Assembly (NCBI GenBank): GCA_005881085.1
Contig: VBGU01000067.1
Span: 1,938 to 13,780, forward strand
Direction: 5' to 3'
Source of the DNA: Chloroflexota bacterium
GTDB lineage: Bacteria > Chloroflexota > Limnocylindria > P2-11E
Length of the DNA stretch: 11,843 bases
Shown: positions 1 through 6,565 of the stretch, one piece after another
How the letters are laid out: each line of letters begins with the position of its first letter
Numbering within the stretch: position 1 is the first letter of the stretch
Translations under genes and position numbers: made by a program
The notes under the pieces: model-generated
What the model saw: only the letters and a program-made list of their open reading frames with translations
Told to the model about the DNA's origin: nothing
The model's database searches: none

Positions 1-654
1 GAGTCCGACGCGCCCCAGGTCGAGTTCGCGCTCCGACTCAATGAGATGGTCGAGTAGCGGCGTGATGACGGTCGACCAATCCGGACGGATCGGGAAGCGC
101 GGCGCGTTCTCGCCCTGGCCGGGGCCGTCGACGGTCAGTGTCGCCACCCCGCGACGTAAGAAGTCGTTCTCCATCGCGTAGAGCTCTTCCTTCACCGAGT
201 CGAGCCCAGGGACGAGGATGACGAGTGGAGGATGCAACGCGCCCCGCGGCGCGCGGAGTATTCCGGGGATGGCGGCGCCCTCGAAGGGGGCTTCGATCCG
301 CCGACCGGGAGGGTCGAGGCGTGGCATCGCTTTCGCGTACGTCGTCACCGTTCGCTCGCGAAGCTCGTCGTGCAGGCTGCGGTCCTCGAACCAGAGGAAC
401 TTGCCCAGGTGGTAGCACCAAGCGGCCCTTTGATACGCCTCGGTCGCCGTGACAAGGTGGCCCGAGCGTTCCGCTTCGTCGGCGATCGCGCGATGCTCGT
501 TGCCGACCCGCTTCCAGTTCGGCGCCCAGTCGCGCCATTCCGTCGTCGCCATGAGGACCCGATCGAAGTCGTTGGCATCGATCCCGTTCGCGACGAATCG
601 CGGCTTCCAATGGCCGGCGGCGAGCTGAACGCGGTTCGCTGTTTCCGTCGTCAT
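1..654 (-). CDS. Alpha/beta hydrolase, 2,6-dihydropseudooxynicotine hydrolase-like (3' part cut by window edge)
   Basis: 218 codons are readable from an ATG to the left edge with no stop, so the C-terminal part is outside the window. The start (MTTETANRV) overlaps the E2 stop as ATGA, which supports translational coupling and this start. Residues 1-115 form the helical, Trp/His-rich cap typical of the 2,6-dihydropseudooxynicotine hydrolase group (TEWRDWAPNW, AYQRAAWCYHLGKFLWFED). The hydrolase core then starts with VILVPGLDSVKEELYAMEN (about 145-163), holding the oxyanion-hole region, and TLTVDGPGQGE (172-182). The expected G-x-S-x-G nucleophile elbow would follow RVGL, just past the edge, so no catalytic Ser, Asp or His can be checked. 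The characterised relative breaks a C-C bond in a diketone-like nicotine intermediate; other relatives are esterases or thioesterases. The exact substrate is unknown. Being last in the visible operon fits a late ring-fragment or acyl cleavage step. Confidence 0.85.
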   Translation of the reverse strand, partial: MTTETANRVQLAAGHWKPRFVANGIDANDFDRVLMATTEWRDWAPNWKRVGNEHRAIADEAERSGHLVTATEAYQRAAWCYHLGKFLWFEDRSLHDELRERTVTTYAKAMPRLDPPGRRIEAPFEGAAIPGILRAPRGALHPPLVILVPGLDSVKEELYAMENDFLRRGVATLTVDGPGQGENAPRFPIRPDWSTVITPLLDHLIESERELDLGRVGL

Positions 655-1835
655 AGGTCGGCGCGCTCGAGGCGCTCCGCGAGCGCCGCCAGGTAGCGCG
701 CCGCGGTCGCGCCGTCCGCGACGCGGTGGTCGACCGAGAGCGTCAGCGTGGCGATCGGGCGCACCGCGGGGACGCCATCCCTCGCGACGACGCGATCGGC
801 CACCCGACCCACGGCGAGGATCGCGGCCTCCGGTGGATTCACGATCGCGACGAACCGATCGATGCCCATGGTCCCGAGGTTCGACACGGTGAGGACGGAT
901 CCCGTCAGCTCGTGCTCGGCGAGTTTGCCTGCGTGTGCATGCTCCTCGATCCGCTCGCGCTCCGCAGCGAGCTCGCGGAGGTTTTTTCGGTCGGCGTCGC
1001 GGAGGACGGCGACGAGCAGCCCGTCCTCGAGCGCGATCGCGACGCCGATGTTCGTCGCATCGCTCGTCACCAGCTCGCCGTCCTCGATGCGCGCCCGAAG
1101 CCGCGGATGGTCGCGAAGCGTCTTCGCCGCGGCCGCGACGATGACGTCGGTGTACGACGCGCCGGCTGCCTTGCGCTTTTCGTTGGCCGAGGTCATGTCG
1201 ACATCGCGCGAGATGGAAAACTGCGGCTGCTCCCGGACGCTCTTGGTCATGCGCTCGGCGATGGCCCTGCGCATCCGCGAGAGCGGTTCCCTCTTCTCCT
1301 TTGAGGCGGCAGCGGGCGACACTCTCGACGATGCCGCCTCGACATCCTCGAGAGTGACCCGCCCGCCGGGACCCGTGCCGCTGATCCTCGAGATGTCGAC
1401 GGCAAGCTCCTGCGCCCGTTTGCGCGCAGCCGGAGACGAGCGGACTCGCTCGCCATCGGACGAGGTCGTGGGCGGCTCAGCCTCCGAGGGCCCCCGCGCG
1501 ATGGGGATCCGGCCGGAGGCCGGGGGGTCCCCATCGCGTAAAGAGGGTTTCGGAGGCTGAGCCGTAACCGAATCAGAGGGAAGAGGCTCGTCCGCCGTCT
1601 CCGTGATAAGCGCGATGACGGTGGCGACCGGAGCGGTGGCGTCGGCGGGGTACAGGATGCGGCGGAGGGTCCCGGCGGTCGGGGACTCGACTTCCATGGT
1701 CGCTTTGTCGGTCTCGACCTCGAAGAGGATGTCGCCGGCGGCGACGGCGTCGCCCTCGCGCTTGTGCCAGGCGACGATGCGGCCCTCGTCCATCGTGAGC
1801 CCGAGCTTCGGCAGGATGACGCGCGTGACGCTCAG
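651..1835 (-). CDS. Dihydrolipoamide acyltransferase (E2) of a 2-oxoacid/acetoin dehydrogenase complex, probable CTG start
   Basis: E2 core subunit: it transfers the acyl group from E1 through a swinging lipoyl arm to CoA. The first canonical ATG (1793) starts at MDEGRIVAW and would cut off the conserved first strand of the lipoyl domain. The same frame continues upstream as SVTRVILPKLGLT to a CTG at 1835, which overlaps the E1-beta stop. AAGGAG (1844-1849) lies 8 nt before that CTG, and the frame meets a stop shortly further up with no ATG, GTG or TTG in between. With the CTG start the protein is 394 aa. It has a lipoyl domain at about 1-80 with lipoyl Lys44 in VETDKATMEV, a Pro/Ser-rich linker, a peripheral-subunit-binding domain (about 133-166, SSPAARKRAQELAVDI...GRVTLEDV), and a catalytic domain ending in the active motif DHRVADG (His370, Asp374). 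The linker between lipoyl and binding domains is largely encoded by a nested palindrome (1473-1564). The start codon is an inference; the family assignment is firm. Confidence 0.94.
   Translation of the reverse strand: MSVTRVILPKLGLTMDEGRIVAWHKREGDAVAAGDILFEVETDKATMEVESPTAGTLRRILYPADATAPVATVIALITETADEPLPSDSVTAQPPKPSLRDGDPPASGRIPIARGPSEAEPPTTSSDGERVRSSPAARKRAQELAVDISRISGTGPGGRVTLEDVEAASSRVSPAAASKEKREPLSRMRRAIAERMTKSVREQPQFSISRDVDMTSANEKRKAAGASYTDVIVAAAAKTLRDHPRLRARIEDGELVTSDATNIGVAIALEDGLLVAVLRDADRKNLRELAAERERIEEHAHAGKLAEHELTGSVLTVSNLGTMGIDRFVAIVNPPEAAILAVGRVADRVVARDGVPAVRPIATLTLSVDHRVADGATAARYLAALAERLERADL
1473..1564. repeat. Nested palindromic element inside the E2 linker coding region
   Basis: The block folds back on itself three times. 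The outer arms are 15 nt and perfectly complementary (CGGCTCAGCCTCCGA at 1473-1487 and its complement at 1550-1564). The middle arms are 11 nt and perfect (CGCGATGGGGA at 1497-1507 and its complement at 1528-1538). The inner arms are 6 nt (CCGGCC at 1509-1514 and GGCCGG at 1518-1523) around a GGA loop. The E2 frame stays open through it and encodes about 30 residues of low-complexity linker (from about QPPKPSLRDGDPP to GPSEAEPP). This looks like a mobile palindromic or REP-like unit tolerated in a flexible linker. I see no second copy in this window and no clear target duplication. Confidence 0.88.
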
Positions 1836-2839
1836 GCGACGAGCTCCTTCGCGACGCGAACGATGTCATCGACCTGAGGGACGACGGTCGTTTCGAGGTG
1901 CTGCGCGTACGGGATGGGAGTCTCGAGCCCGGCCAGACGCCTCGGCGGCGCGTCGAGATCGTCGAACGCCTCCTCGGCGACCATCGCCGCGATCTCGGCG
2001 CCGTACCCACCGCGCTTGATGGCTTCGTGTACGACCAGAAGACGATGCGTCTTCCGCACCGAGCCGAGGATCGTCTCACGGTCGAGTGGCACGAGGGTAC
2101 GGACGTCGACCACCTCTGCGGCGATCCCGTCCTCGGCGAGCTTCGCCGCGGCATCGAGCGAGAAGAGCACTTCGCGTGACCAGGTGACGATCGTGAGGTC
2201 CGTTCCCTCTCGCTTGACGTCGGCCTTCCCAAGCGGCACGAGATGCTCGCCCTCCGGCACCTGCCCCTTTGTCCGGTAGAGGAGCTTGTGCTCGAGGAAG
2301 ATGACCGGATTGTTGTCGCGGACCGCGGCGGTGAGTAGACCTTTCGCGTCGGCCGGAGTTGACGGCATGACCAGCTTGAGGCCGGCGATGTGCGCGAACC
2401 ACGCCTCGAGCGATTTCGAGTGCTGGGCCGCGTTCCCCCGGCCCGAACCTCCCTGGGTCCGGAGCACCATCGGGACGCGGGCCTGGCCGCCGAACATGAA
2501 GCGGTTCTGCGCGGCCTGGTTAACGATCTGGTCCATCGCGAGCCCGGCAAAGTCGACGTACATGAGCTCCACGACCGGACGGAGCCCGGTGAGCGCGGCG
2601 CCGACGGCCGCGCCAACGATTCCGATCTCGCTGATCGGCGTCTGCCGGATTCGCGTCGGTCCGAATTTGTCGAGAAGGCCGGCGGTGACCTGGAACGCGC
2701 CACCGTGCTCGGCGATGTCCTCGCCGATCACGATCACGCGCTCATCCCGCTCCATCTCCAGTCGGAGCGCGTCGCCGAGCGCCTCGTTGTAGAACATCTC
2801 GCGCGTCGCGGCGGGAGCGCGGGCCTCAGTCGCTTGCAT
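1832..2839 (-). CDS. Thiamine-dependent dehydrogenase E1 component, beta subunit (pyruvate/acetoin dehydrogenase type)
   Basis: 335 aa, full length for an E1-beta. Together with E1-alpha it forms the alpha2beta2 thiamine diphosphate decarboxylase/dehydrogenase that reductively acylates the E2 lipoyl group. The N-terminal half shows VIVIGEDIAEHGGAFQVTAG (about 35-54), then RIRQTPISEIGIVGAAVGAA (64-83) with the conserved active-site Glu71. The cation-loop region follows, with LMYVDFAGLAMDQIVNQAAQ and GGSGRGNAAQHSKSLEAWF. The C-terminal transketolase domain has VVDVRTLVPLDRETI and VVHEAIKRGGYGAEI. The ATG (MQATEARAP) lies 14 nt inside the end of E1-alpha, and the stop overlaps the CTG start of E2, so the three subunits are tightly coupled. 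Sequence alone does not separate pyruvate, acetoin and branched-chain specificity; acetoin-type is plausible from the neighbouring alcohol dehydrogenases. Confidence 0.95.
   Translation of the reverse strand: MQATEARAPAATREMFYNEALGDALRLEMERDERVIVIGEDIAEHGGAFQVTAGLLDKFGPTRIRQTPISEIGIVGAAVGAALTGLRPVVELMYVDFAGLAMDQIVNQAAQNRFMFGGQARVPMVLRTQGGSGRGNAAQHSKSLEAWFAHIAGLKLVMPSTPADAKGLLTAAVRDNNPVIFLEHKLLYRTKGQVPEGEHLVPLGKADVKREGTDLTIVTWSREVLFSLDAAAKLAEDGIAAEVVDVRTLVPLDRETILGSVRKTHRLLVVHEAIKRGGYGAEIAAMVAEEAFDDLDAPPRRLAGLETPIPYAQHLETTVVPQVDDIVRVAKELVA
1844..1849 (-). promoter_or_regulatory. Shine-Dalgarno AAGGAG for the CTG start of E2
   Basis: A full AAGGAG lies in the last codons of the E1-beta gene, 8 nt before the CTG at 1835-1833. 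Its spacing to the first ATG (1793) is about 50 nt, far too long, so it supports the upstream non-canonical start. Confidence 0.6.
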
Positions 2840-3797
2840 ACACGTCCTCGGGCAATTTGATCGGCGAGGCGAGCGGTCCCTGATCGGCCCATGCCACCGA
2901 CCGATCGATCTCCGCCGCGATCTCGCGGTCGATCGCGTCGAGGTCGGCTGCGGAGGCGAGCTTGGCGGCGATGATCCAGGCGCGAGCGTCGGCGATCGGA
3001 TCGAACTGTTTGCGCCAGCCTTCGATCTCGTCCTTCGTCTGGTATTTGCGCGGATCTCCGTAGTAGTGCCCCTCGTGGCGGTACGAGTCGGCGACGATGA
3101 ACGTCGGCCCCTTGCCGGCCCGCGCGCGCGTCACCGCTTCACCGGCGGCCGCGTGGACCGCGCGCACGTCGCGGCCGTCCACGTGCATCCCCGGCATCCC
3201 GTAGCCCTCGGCCCGCTTGGCGATGTCATCGACGGCGAAGGCACGCTTCACCGGCAGGCTTTCGGCGTACTGGTTGTTCTCGCAGACGTAGACGGCCGGC
3301 AGCTTCCAGATCGCGGCGAGGTTGAGCGACTCGTGGAAGGTGCCCTGCTTGACCGCGCCATCGCCGAAGACCGAGACCGCGACCTGGTCCGTCCCGAGCT
3401 GCTTCGCGGTGAGCGCCGCCCCGGTCGCGATCGGAATGCCGCCGCCCACGATCCCGTTCGCCCCGAGGTTGCCCTTCGACGTGTCCGCGATGTGCATCGA
3501 CCCTCCGCGTCCCCGGCAATATCCGGTCTCGCGGCCGAGAAGCTCGGCGAACATCTTCCCGAGGTCCGCTCCCTTCGCGATGCAATGCCCGTGGCCACGA
3601 TGCGTCGAGGTGATCCAGTCCTCGTCGCGCAGATGGGCGCAGACGCCGGCGGCGATCGCCTCCTCGCCGGCGTAGCTGTGGATCGTCCCCCAGATCTTGT
3701 TCTCGCCGAAGAGCTGCGTGGCGCGCTCCTCGAAGGCGCGGATCGTCCGCATCACGCGGTAGAGGGCCAGCGCGGTCGCACGGTCGATCCCGCTCAT
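2826..3797 (-). CDS. Thiamine-dependent dehydrogenase E1 component, alpha subunit (acetoin/pyruvate type)
   Basis: 323 aa from the ATG at 3797 (MSGIDRATALALYRVM). This ATG overlaps the upstream dehydrogenase stop as ATGA, and the length is normal for the family. A longer frame to 3863 exists, but its extra residues are only out-of-frame dehydrogenase sequence. Conserved parts are GTIHSYAGEEAIAAGV (37-52), STHRGHGHCIAKG (64-76) and RGRGGSMHIAD (96-105). The thiamine diphosphate motif runs from GDGAVKQG (145-152) to ENN (173-175). The active-site loop is SYRHEGHYYGDPRKY (238-252, His241 and His244). The HEGHYYGDP form of this loop resembles acetoin dehydrogenase alpha subunits and related uncharacterised ones more than classical pyruvate dehydrogenase; this is from memory of the families. 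It works with the E1-beta and E2 encoded directly after it. The substrate is likely a 2-oxoacid or a ketol. Confidence 0.95.
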   Translation of the reverse strand: MSGIDRATALALYRVMRTIRAFEERATQLFGENKIWGTIHSYAGEEAIAAGVCAHLRDEDWITSTHRGHGHCIAKGADLGKMFAELLGRETGYCRGRGGSMHIADTSKGNLGANGIVGGGIPIATGAALTAKQLGTDQVAVSVFGDGAVKQGTFHESLNLAAIWKLPAVYVCENNQYAESLPVKRAFAVDDIAKRAEGYGMPGMHVDGRDVRAVHAAAGEAVTRARAGKGPTFIVADSYRHEGHYYGDPRKYQTKDEIEGWRKQFDPIADARAWIIAAKLASAADLDAIDREIAAEIDRSVAWADQGPLASPIKLPEDVYASD

Positions 3798-4870
3798 GAC
3801 TCGGCCCTCGGGTGGAGCATCACGCGGATCGCGCCGTCGCGGCGCTCGGTGAACGTCCGCCACGCCTCGGCGAACGAGCGAAGCGGGAAGTGATGCGTGA
3901 CCAGGCTCGTGACGTCGATCTTGCCCTCGGCGAGCAACGCGAGCGCCCGACCGGACACGCCCTTGGGGTTCGCGAGCGAGCCAAGGACATCGAGGTTGCC
4001 GCGGACGATGGTCGAGAGATCGACCCCGGAGAGCTCCACGCCGTTTCCGGTCGCGCCGCCCAGCACGACGCGGCCGCCGCGGCGCGCGAGAGCGATCGCG
4101 TCGCGTGCGGCCTCCGCGGTGCCGGCGAACTCGACGACAAGATCCGCCGCCCCCCGGAGTCGCCCCACATTCGCCGCATCAATGACCTCATCGGCCATGT
4201 CACGGACGCGCGAGAGTCGGTTGCCCCGCCCAACGAGCGTCACGCGTCCCGCTCCGAGCGCGCGAGCGAGCTGCGTCGCGCACAGGCCAATCGCGCCGGG
4301 GCCGATGACGATGACGGTCTCGCCCGCGGCGATCCTGCCGCGTTCGAGTGCCCAAAGCGCGACGCCGAGGTTGTCCGTCCACGCGCCCTGCTCGAAGGTG
4401 ACGTGCTCCGGAAGTTCGTGCAGCGCGGCGATCGGCACGGCCGCGTACTCGGCGAGGCCGCCGCCGATCGTGAACCCGACATGGGCATGACCGGTCTCGC
4501 GCTTCCCGTAGTTGAGACAAAGGGTGTACATGCCTTCGCGGCAGCGATCGCACGTGCCGCAGCCAACATGCACCTCGACGCCGACGCGAGCACCCGCGGC
4601 GAACCGCTCGTCGCTCGAAGCCGCTACCTCCCCGGCGAACTCGTGACCGGGCACATGCGGAAAACGTGTCGCCGGGAACCGGCCCGCGAGTATCTTCGCG
4701 TCGGACGCGCAGACCATCGACGCCCGGACGCGCACGAGGACCTCGCGCGGTCCCGGGCGAGGAGTCGGGACTTCCTGGACCGCGAACGCGTCCTGCGCCG
4801 TGAAGACCACGGCCAGCATCGTCGCCGGGATCTCGGCCGGGCGGGCGGCCTCGCCGAGCGCGCTCGTCAT
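3794..4870 (-). CDS. Zinc-dependent medium-chain alcohol dehydrogenase (first in the left pair)
   Basis: 358 aa from the ATG at 4870 (MTSALGEAARP), which overlaps the nitroreductase stop as ATGA. A longer open frame to 5107 only shadows the nitroreductase gene. It is an NAD(P)-dependent MDR enzyme acting on a secondary alcohol, diol or polyol. Catalytic zinc ligands are Cys54 (VCASDAKI) and His76 in PGHE, with probable third ligand Asp166 (WTDNLGVALWAL). The structural zinc lobe has Cys104, 107, 110 and 118 (GCGTCDRCREGMYTLC). The Rossmann motif is VIGPGAIGLCATQ (about 188-200). The third ligand is Asp rather than the Glu or Cys common in sorbitol or butanediol dehydrogenases; Asp is known in Thermoanaerobacter/Clostridium-type secondary alcohol dehydrogenases. 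It shares motifs with the dehydrogenase at 5471-6565 (C-x-NYG after the zinc lobe; THHF...FAEA.RTF.ER.DGA at the end), so the two look like an ancient duplication flanking the nitroreductase gene. MLAVVF is an alternative start. Confidence 0.93.
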   Translation of the reverse strand: MTSALGEAARPAEIPATMLAVVFTAQDAFAVQEVPTPRPGPREVLVRVRASMVCASDAKILAGRFPATRFPHVPGHEFAGEVAASSDERFAAGARVGVEVHVGCGTCDRCREGMYTLCLNYGKRETGHAHVGFTIGGGLAEYAAVPIAALHELPEHVTFEQGAWTDNLGVALWALERGRIAAGETVIVIGPGAIGLCATQLARALGAGRVTLVGRGNRLSRVRDMADEVIDAANVGRLRGAADLVVEFAGTAEAARDAIALARRGGRVVLGGATGNGVELSGVDLSTIVRGNLDVLGSLANPKGVSGRALALLAEGKIDVTSLVTHHFPLRSFAEAWRTFTERRDGAIRVMLHPRAES

Positions 4871-5469
4871 GCGCGCGGCCGCCCCGGGTAGCGGTCGATC
4901 GACACGAGCTGGTCCAAGGGCAAGCGCTCGATGGTCGGCGTTTCGGCGGCGAGGCCGAACGTGAACGTCCCGAGGAACGTCCATGACAGCGGGACGTTGA
5001 GGATCTTCTTCGCCTTCTCCGTGATCCAATGTTGTACGAAGACACCCCCGTAGCCGAGCGAGTGCGCCCGCAGCCACATCGCGTAGATCGACATCGCCGC
5101 CGCCCATTCGAATCCGTTATCGGCGTGCACGTTGGTGAGGCTCTTCGCGGGATCCGCGACGACGGCGATGACCTCTGGAGTCTCGAGATCGTTGACTCTG
5201 CCGCTCGAGCCGTCGGGACTGAAGATCGGATCCCAGTACGCCGAGAGCGCTTTCGACTCCTTTGCGAGCTCCTGCAGCTCACGCTTTACCGACGAGCTCT
5301 TCACCCATATGAAGCGCGCCGGCTGGCGATTTGCCGGCGACGGCGCCCACCTCGCGGCCTCGAGGATCTCGTTGACGTCGGCATCCGGCACCATGCCCGG
5401 CTTGAATTCGCGGACCGCGCGACGCGTGCGGATGAGCGCGCCGATCGAGACGCGAGCCTCGACGCTCAC
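4867..5469 (-). CDS. Nitroreductase-family flavoprotein (FMN, NAD(P)H oxidoreductase)
   Basis: 200 aa, normal for the nitroreductase fold, starting at GTG 5469 (MSVEARVSIGALIRTRRAVREF). GGAG at 5477-5480 is 7 nt upstream, and the stop of the preceding dehydrogenase gene is 1 nt away. The FMN-phosphate site is RTRRAVREF (14-22). The second FMN motif is WAPSPANRQPARF (41-53). The central helix FEWAAAMSIYAMWLRAHSLGYGGVF matches the dimer-core helix of the family, followed by the LGTFTFGLAAE segment near the C-terminus. Members reduce nitro groups, enones, flavins or quinones, and some are dehydrogenases. Here the enzyme sits between two alcohol dehydrogenases in a catabolic operon, so reduction or oxidation of a conjugated intermediate is more likely than detoxification. 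The specific reaction is unknown. Confidence 0.88.
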   Translation of the reverse strand: MSVEARVSIGALIRTRRAVREFKPGMVPDADVNEILEAARWAPSPANRQPARFIWVKSSSVKRELQELAKESKALSAYWDPIFSPDGSSGRVNDLETPEVIAVVADPAKSLTNVHADNGFEWAAAMSIYAMWLRAHSLGYGGVFVQHWITEKAKKILNVPLSWTFLGTFTFGLAAETPTIERLPLDQLVSIDRYPGRPRA

Positions 5470-5470
5470 C

Positions 5471-6565
5471 TCACGGCTCCACTATCACTTTCAACGCGCC
5501 GTCGATCCGCTCGTTGAACGTCCGCAGCGCTTCCGCGAACTCGGACAGCTTGAAGTGATGCGTGATGAGCCTGGCTGCGGGGATGCGCCCGTCGGCCATC
5601 AGCGGGATAACTTCCTCCATCGTGTTCCGGTTCGCGCGCACGCCGTAGAGATCGATCTCCTCGAGGACAACCTTCTGGAAATCCACCGACGACGGCTCCT
5701 TCGGGATGCCGGTGAAGGCGACCCGGCCGCCCTTTCGGACCATGCCGATCGCCTGGCGCACAGAGTCCTTGGTGCCGGCGGAGTCGACCGCGACGTCCGC
5801 TCCGAGGCCCGCGGTCAGGCCCCGGACCCGGGCCACCGGATCAGAGTCGTGGTAGTCGACTGTCTCGAAGCCGAGCTCCTTCGCACGATCGAGCCGCCTC
5901 CCACCGCCCACGACGATGCAACGCGCGGCGCCGAGCGCTCGAGCGCACATCGCGGTGAGGAGTCCCATGCCACCAGAACCCACCGCGACAAAGGTGTCGC
6001 CCGGACTGATGCCGGGCCGCTTCACCGAGTGGAGGGCGATCGAAGCCGTGTCGCAGAGCGCGGCCACGTCGAGCGGCATCGAGTCGGGAATCCCAAAGAC
6101 GCTCTTGATGGTGTGGACCACGTAGGTCGCGTATGCGCCCTGCGTGTAATGGCCGTACTGACGGTGACCGAGATCCTCTCGGCCGTAGTTGAAACACAGG
6201 TTGTAGCGGCCGGTGCGGCACATCCGGCAATAGCCGCAGCCCGAGTGGCTCGTGCCGGCGACCCGCGTTCCAGGGGTAAAGCCGTAGCCCATGGCCACGT
6301 CGCCCGCCTCGACGACCTCGCCGGACCATTCGTGTCCGGGGATGAATGGATAGGCGCGCGGCCAGCGGCCCTTGAAGGTCCCCTCGACGATCTCGGCGTC
6401 AGTCCCGCAGATCGCGATCGCCCGCACGCGCGCCAGTACCTCGTTCGCTGCCGGGCGCGGGATCGGCACGTCCTCGCGGATCTCGAAGACGTGCGGCCCG
6501 GTAAGCACGAGCGCCTGCATCGTCGCGGTCTTCCCAGGCGTAGTCGTCGTTCCGACGGCGCTCAT
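5471..6565 (-). CDS. Zinc-dependent medium-chain alcohol dehydrogenase (second paralogue)
   Basis: 364 aa from the ATG at 6565 (MSAVGTTTTPGKTATMQALV), which overlaps the cyclase stop as ATGA. The frame runs open much further upstream, but only as a shadow of the cyclase. MQALVL at residue 16 is an alternative start. Catalytic zinc ligands are Cys53 (AICGTDAEI) and His78 in PGHE, with likely third ligand Asp172 (LCDTASIALHSV). Structural zinc Cys are 110, 113, 116 and 124 (GCGYCRMCRTGRYNLC). The nucleotide-binding motif is VAVGSGGMGLLTA (about 193-205). The C-terminus LITHHFKLSEFAEALRTF is typical of the threonine/sorbitol/butanediol dehydrogenase branch. It probably oxidises a secondary alcohol, diol or hydroxy intermediate in the pathway served by this operon. 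Nothing looks degraded. Confidence 0.94.
   Translation of the reverse strand: MSAVGTTTTPGKTATMQALVLTGPHVFEIREDVPIPRPAANEVLARVRAIAICGTDAEIVEGTFKGRWPRAYPFIPGHEWSGEVVEAGDVAMGYGFTPGTRVAGTSHSGCGYCRMCRTGRYNLCFNYGREDLGHRQYGHYTQGAYATYVVHTIKSVFGIPDSMPLDVAALCDTASIALHSVKRPGISPGDTFVAVGSGGMGLLTAMCARALGAARCIVVGGGRRLDRAKELGFETVDYHDSDPVARVRGLTAGLGADVAVDSAGTKDSVRQAIGMVRKGGRVAFTGIPKEPSSVDFQKVVLEEIDLYGVRANRNTMEEVIPLMADGRIPAARLITHHFKLSEFAEALRTFNERIDGALKVIVEP

Noticed and set aside
4871..5107. An N-terminal extension of the left zinc dehydrogenase in the same frame.
   Set aside because: It lies wholly within the nitroreductase gene in another frame, has no family similarity, and the ATGA overlap at 4867-4870 gives a natural start.
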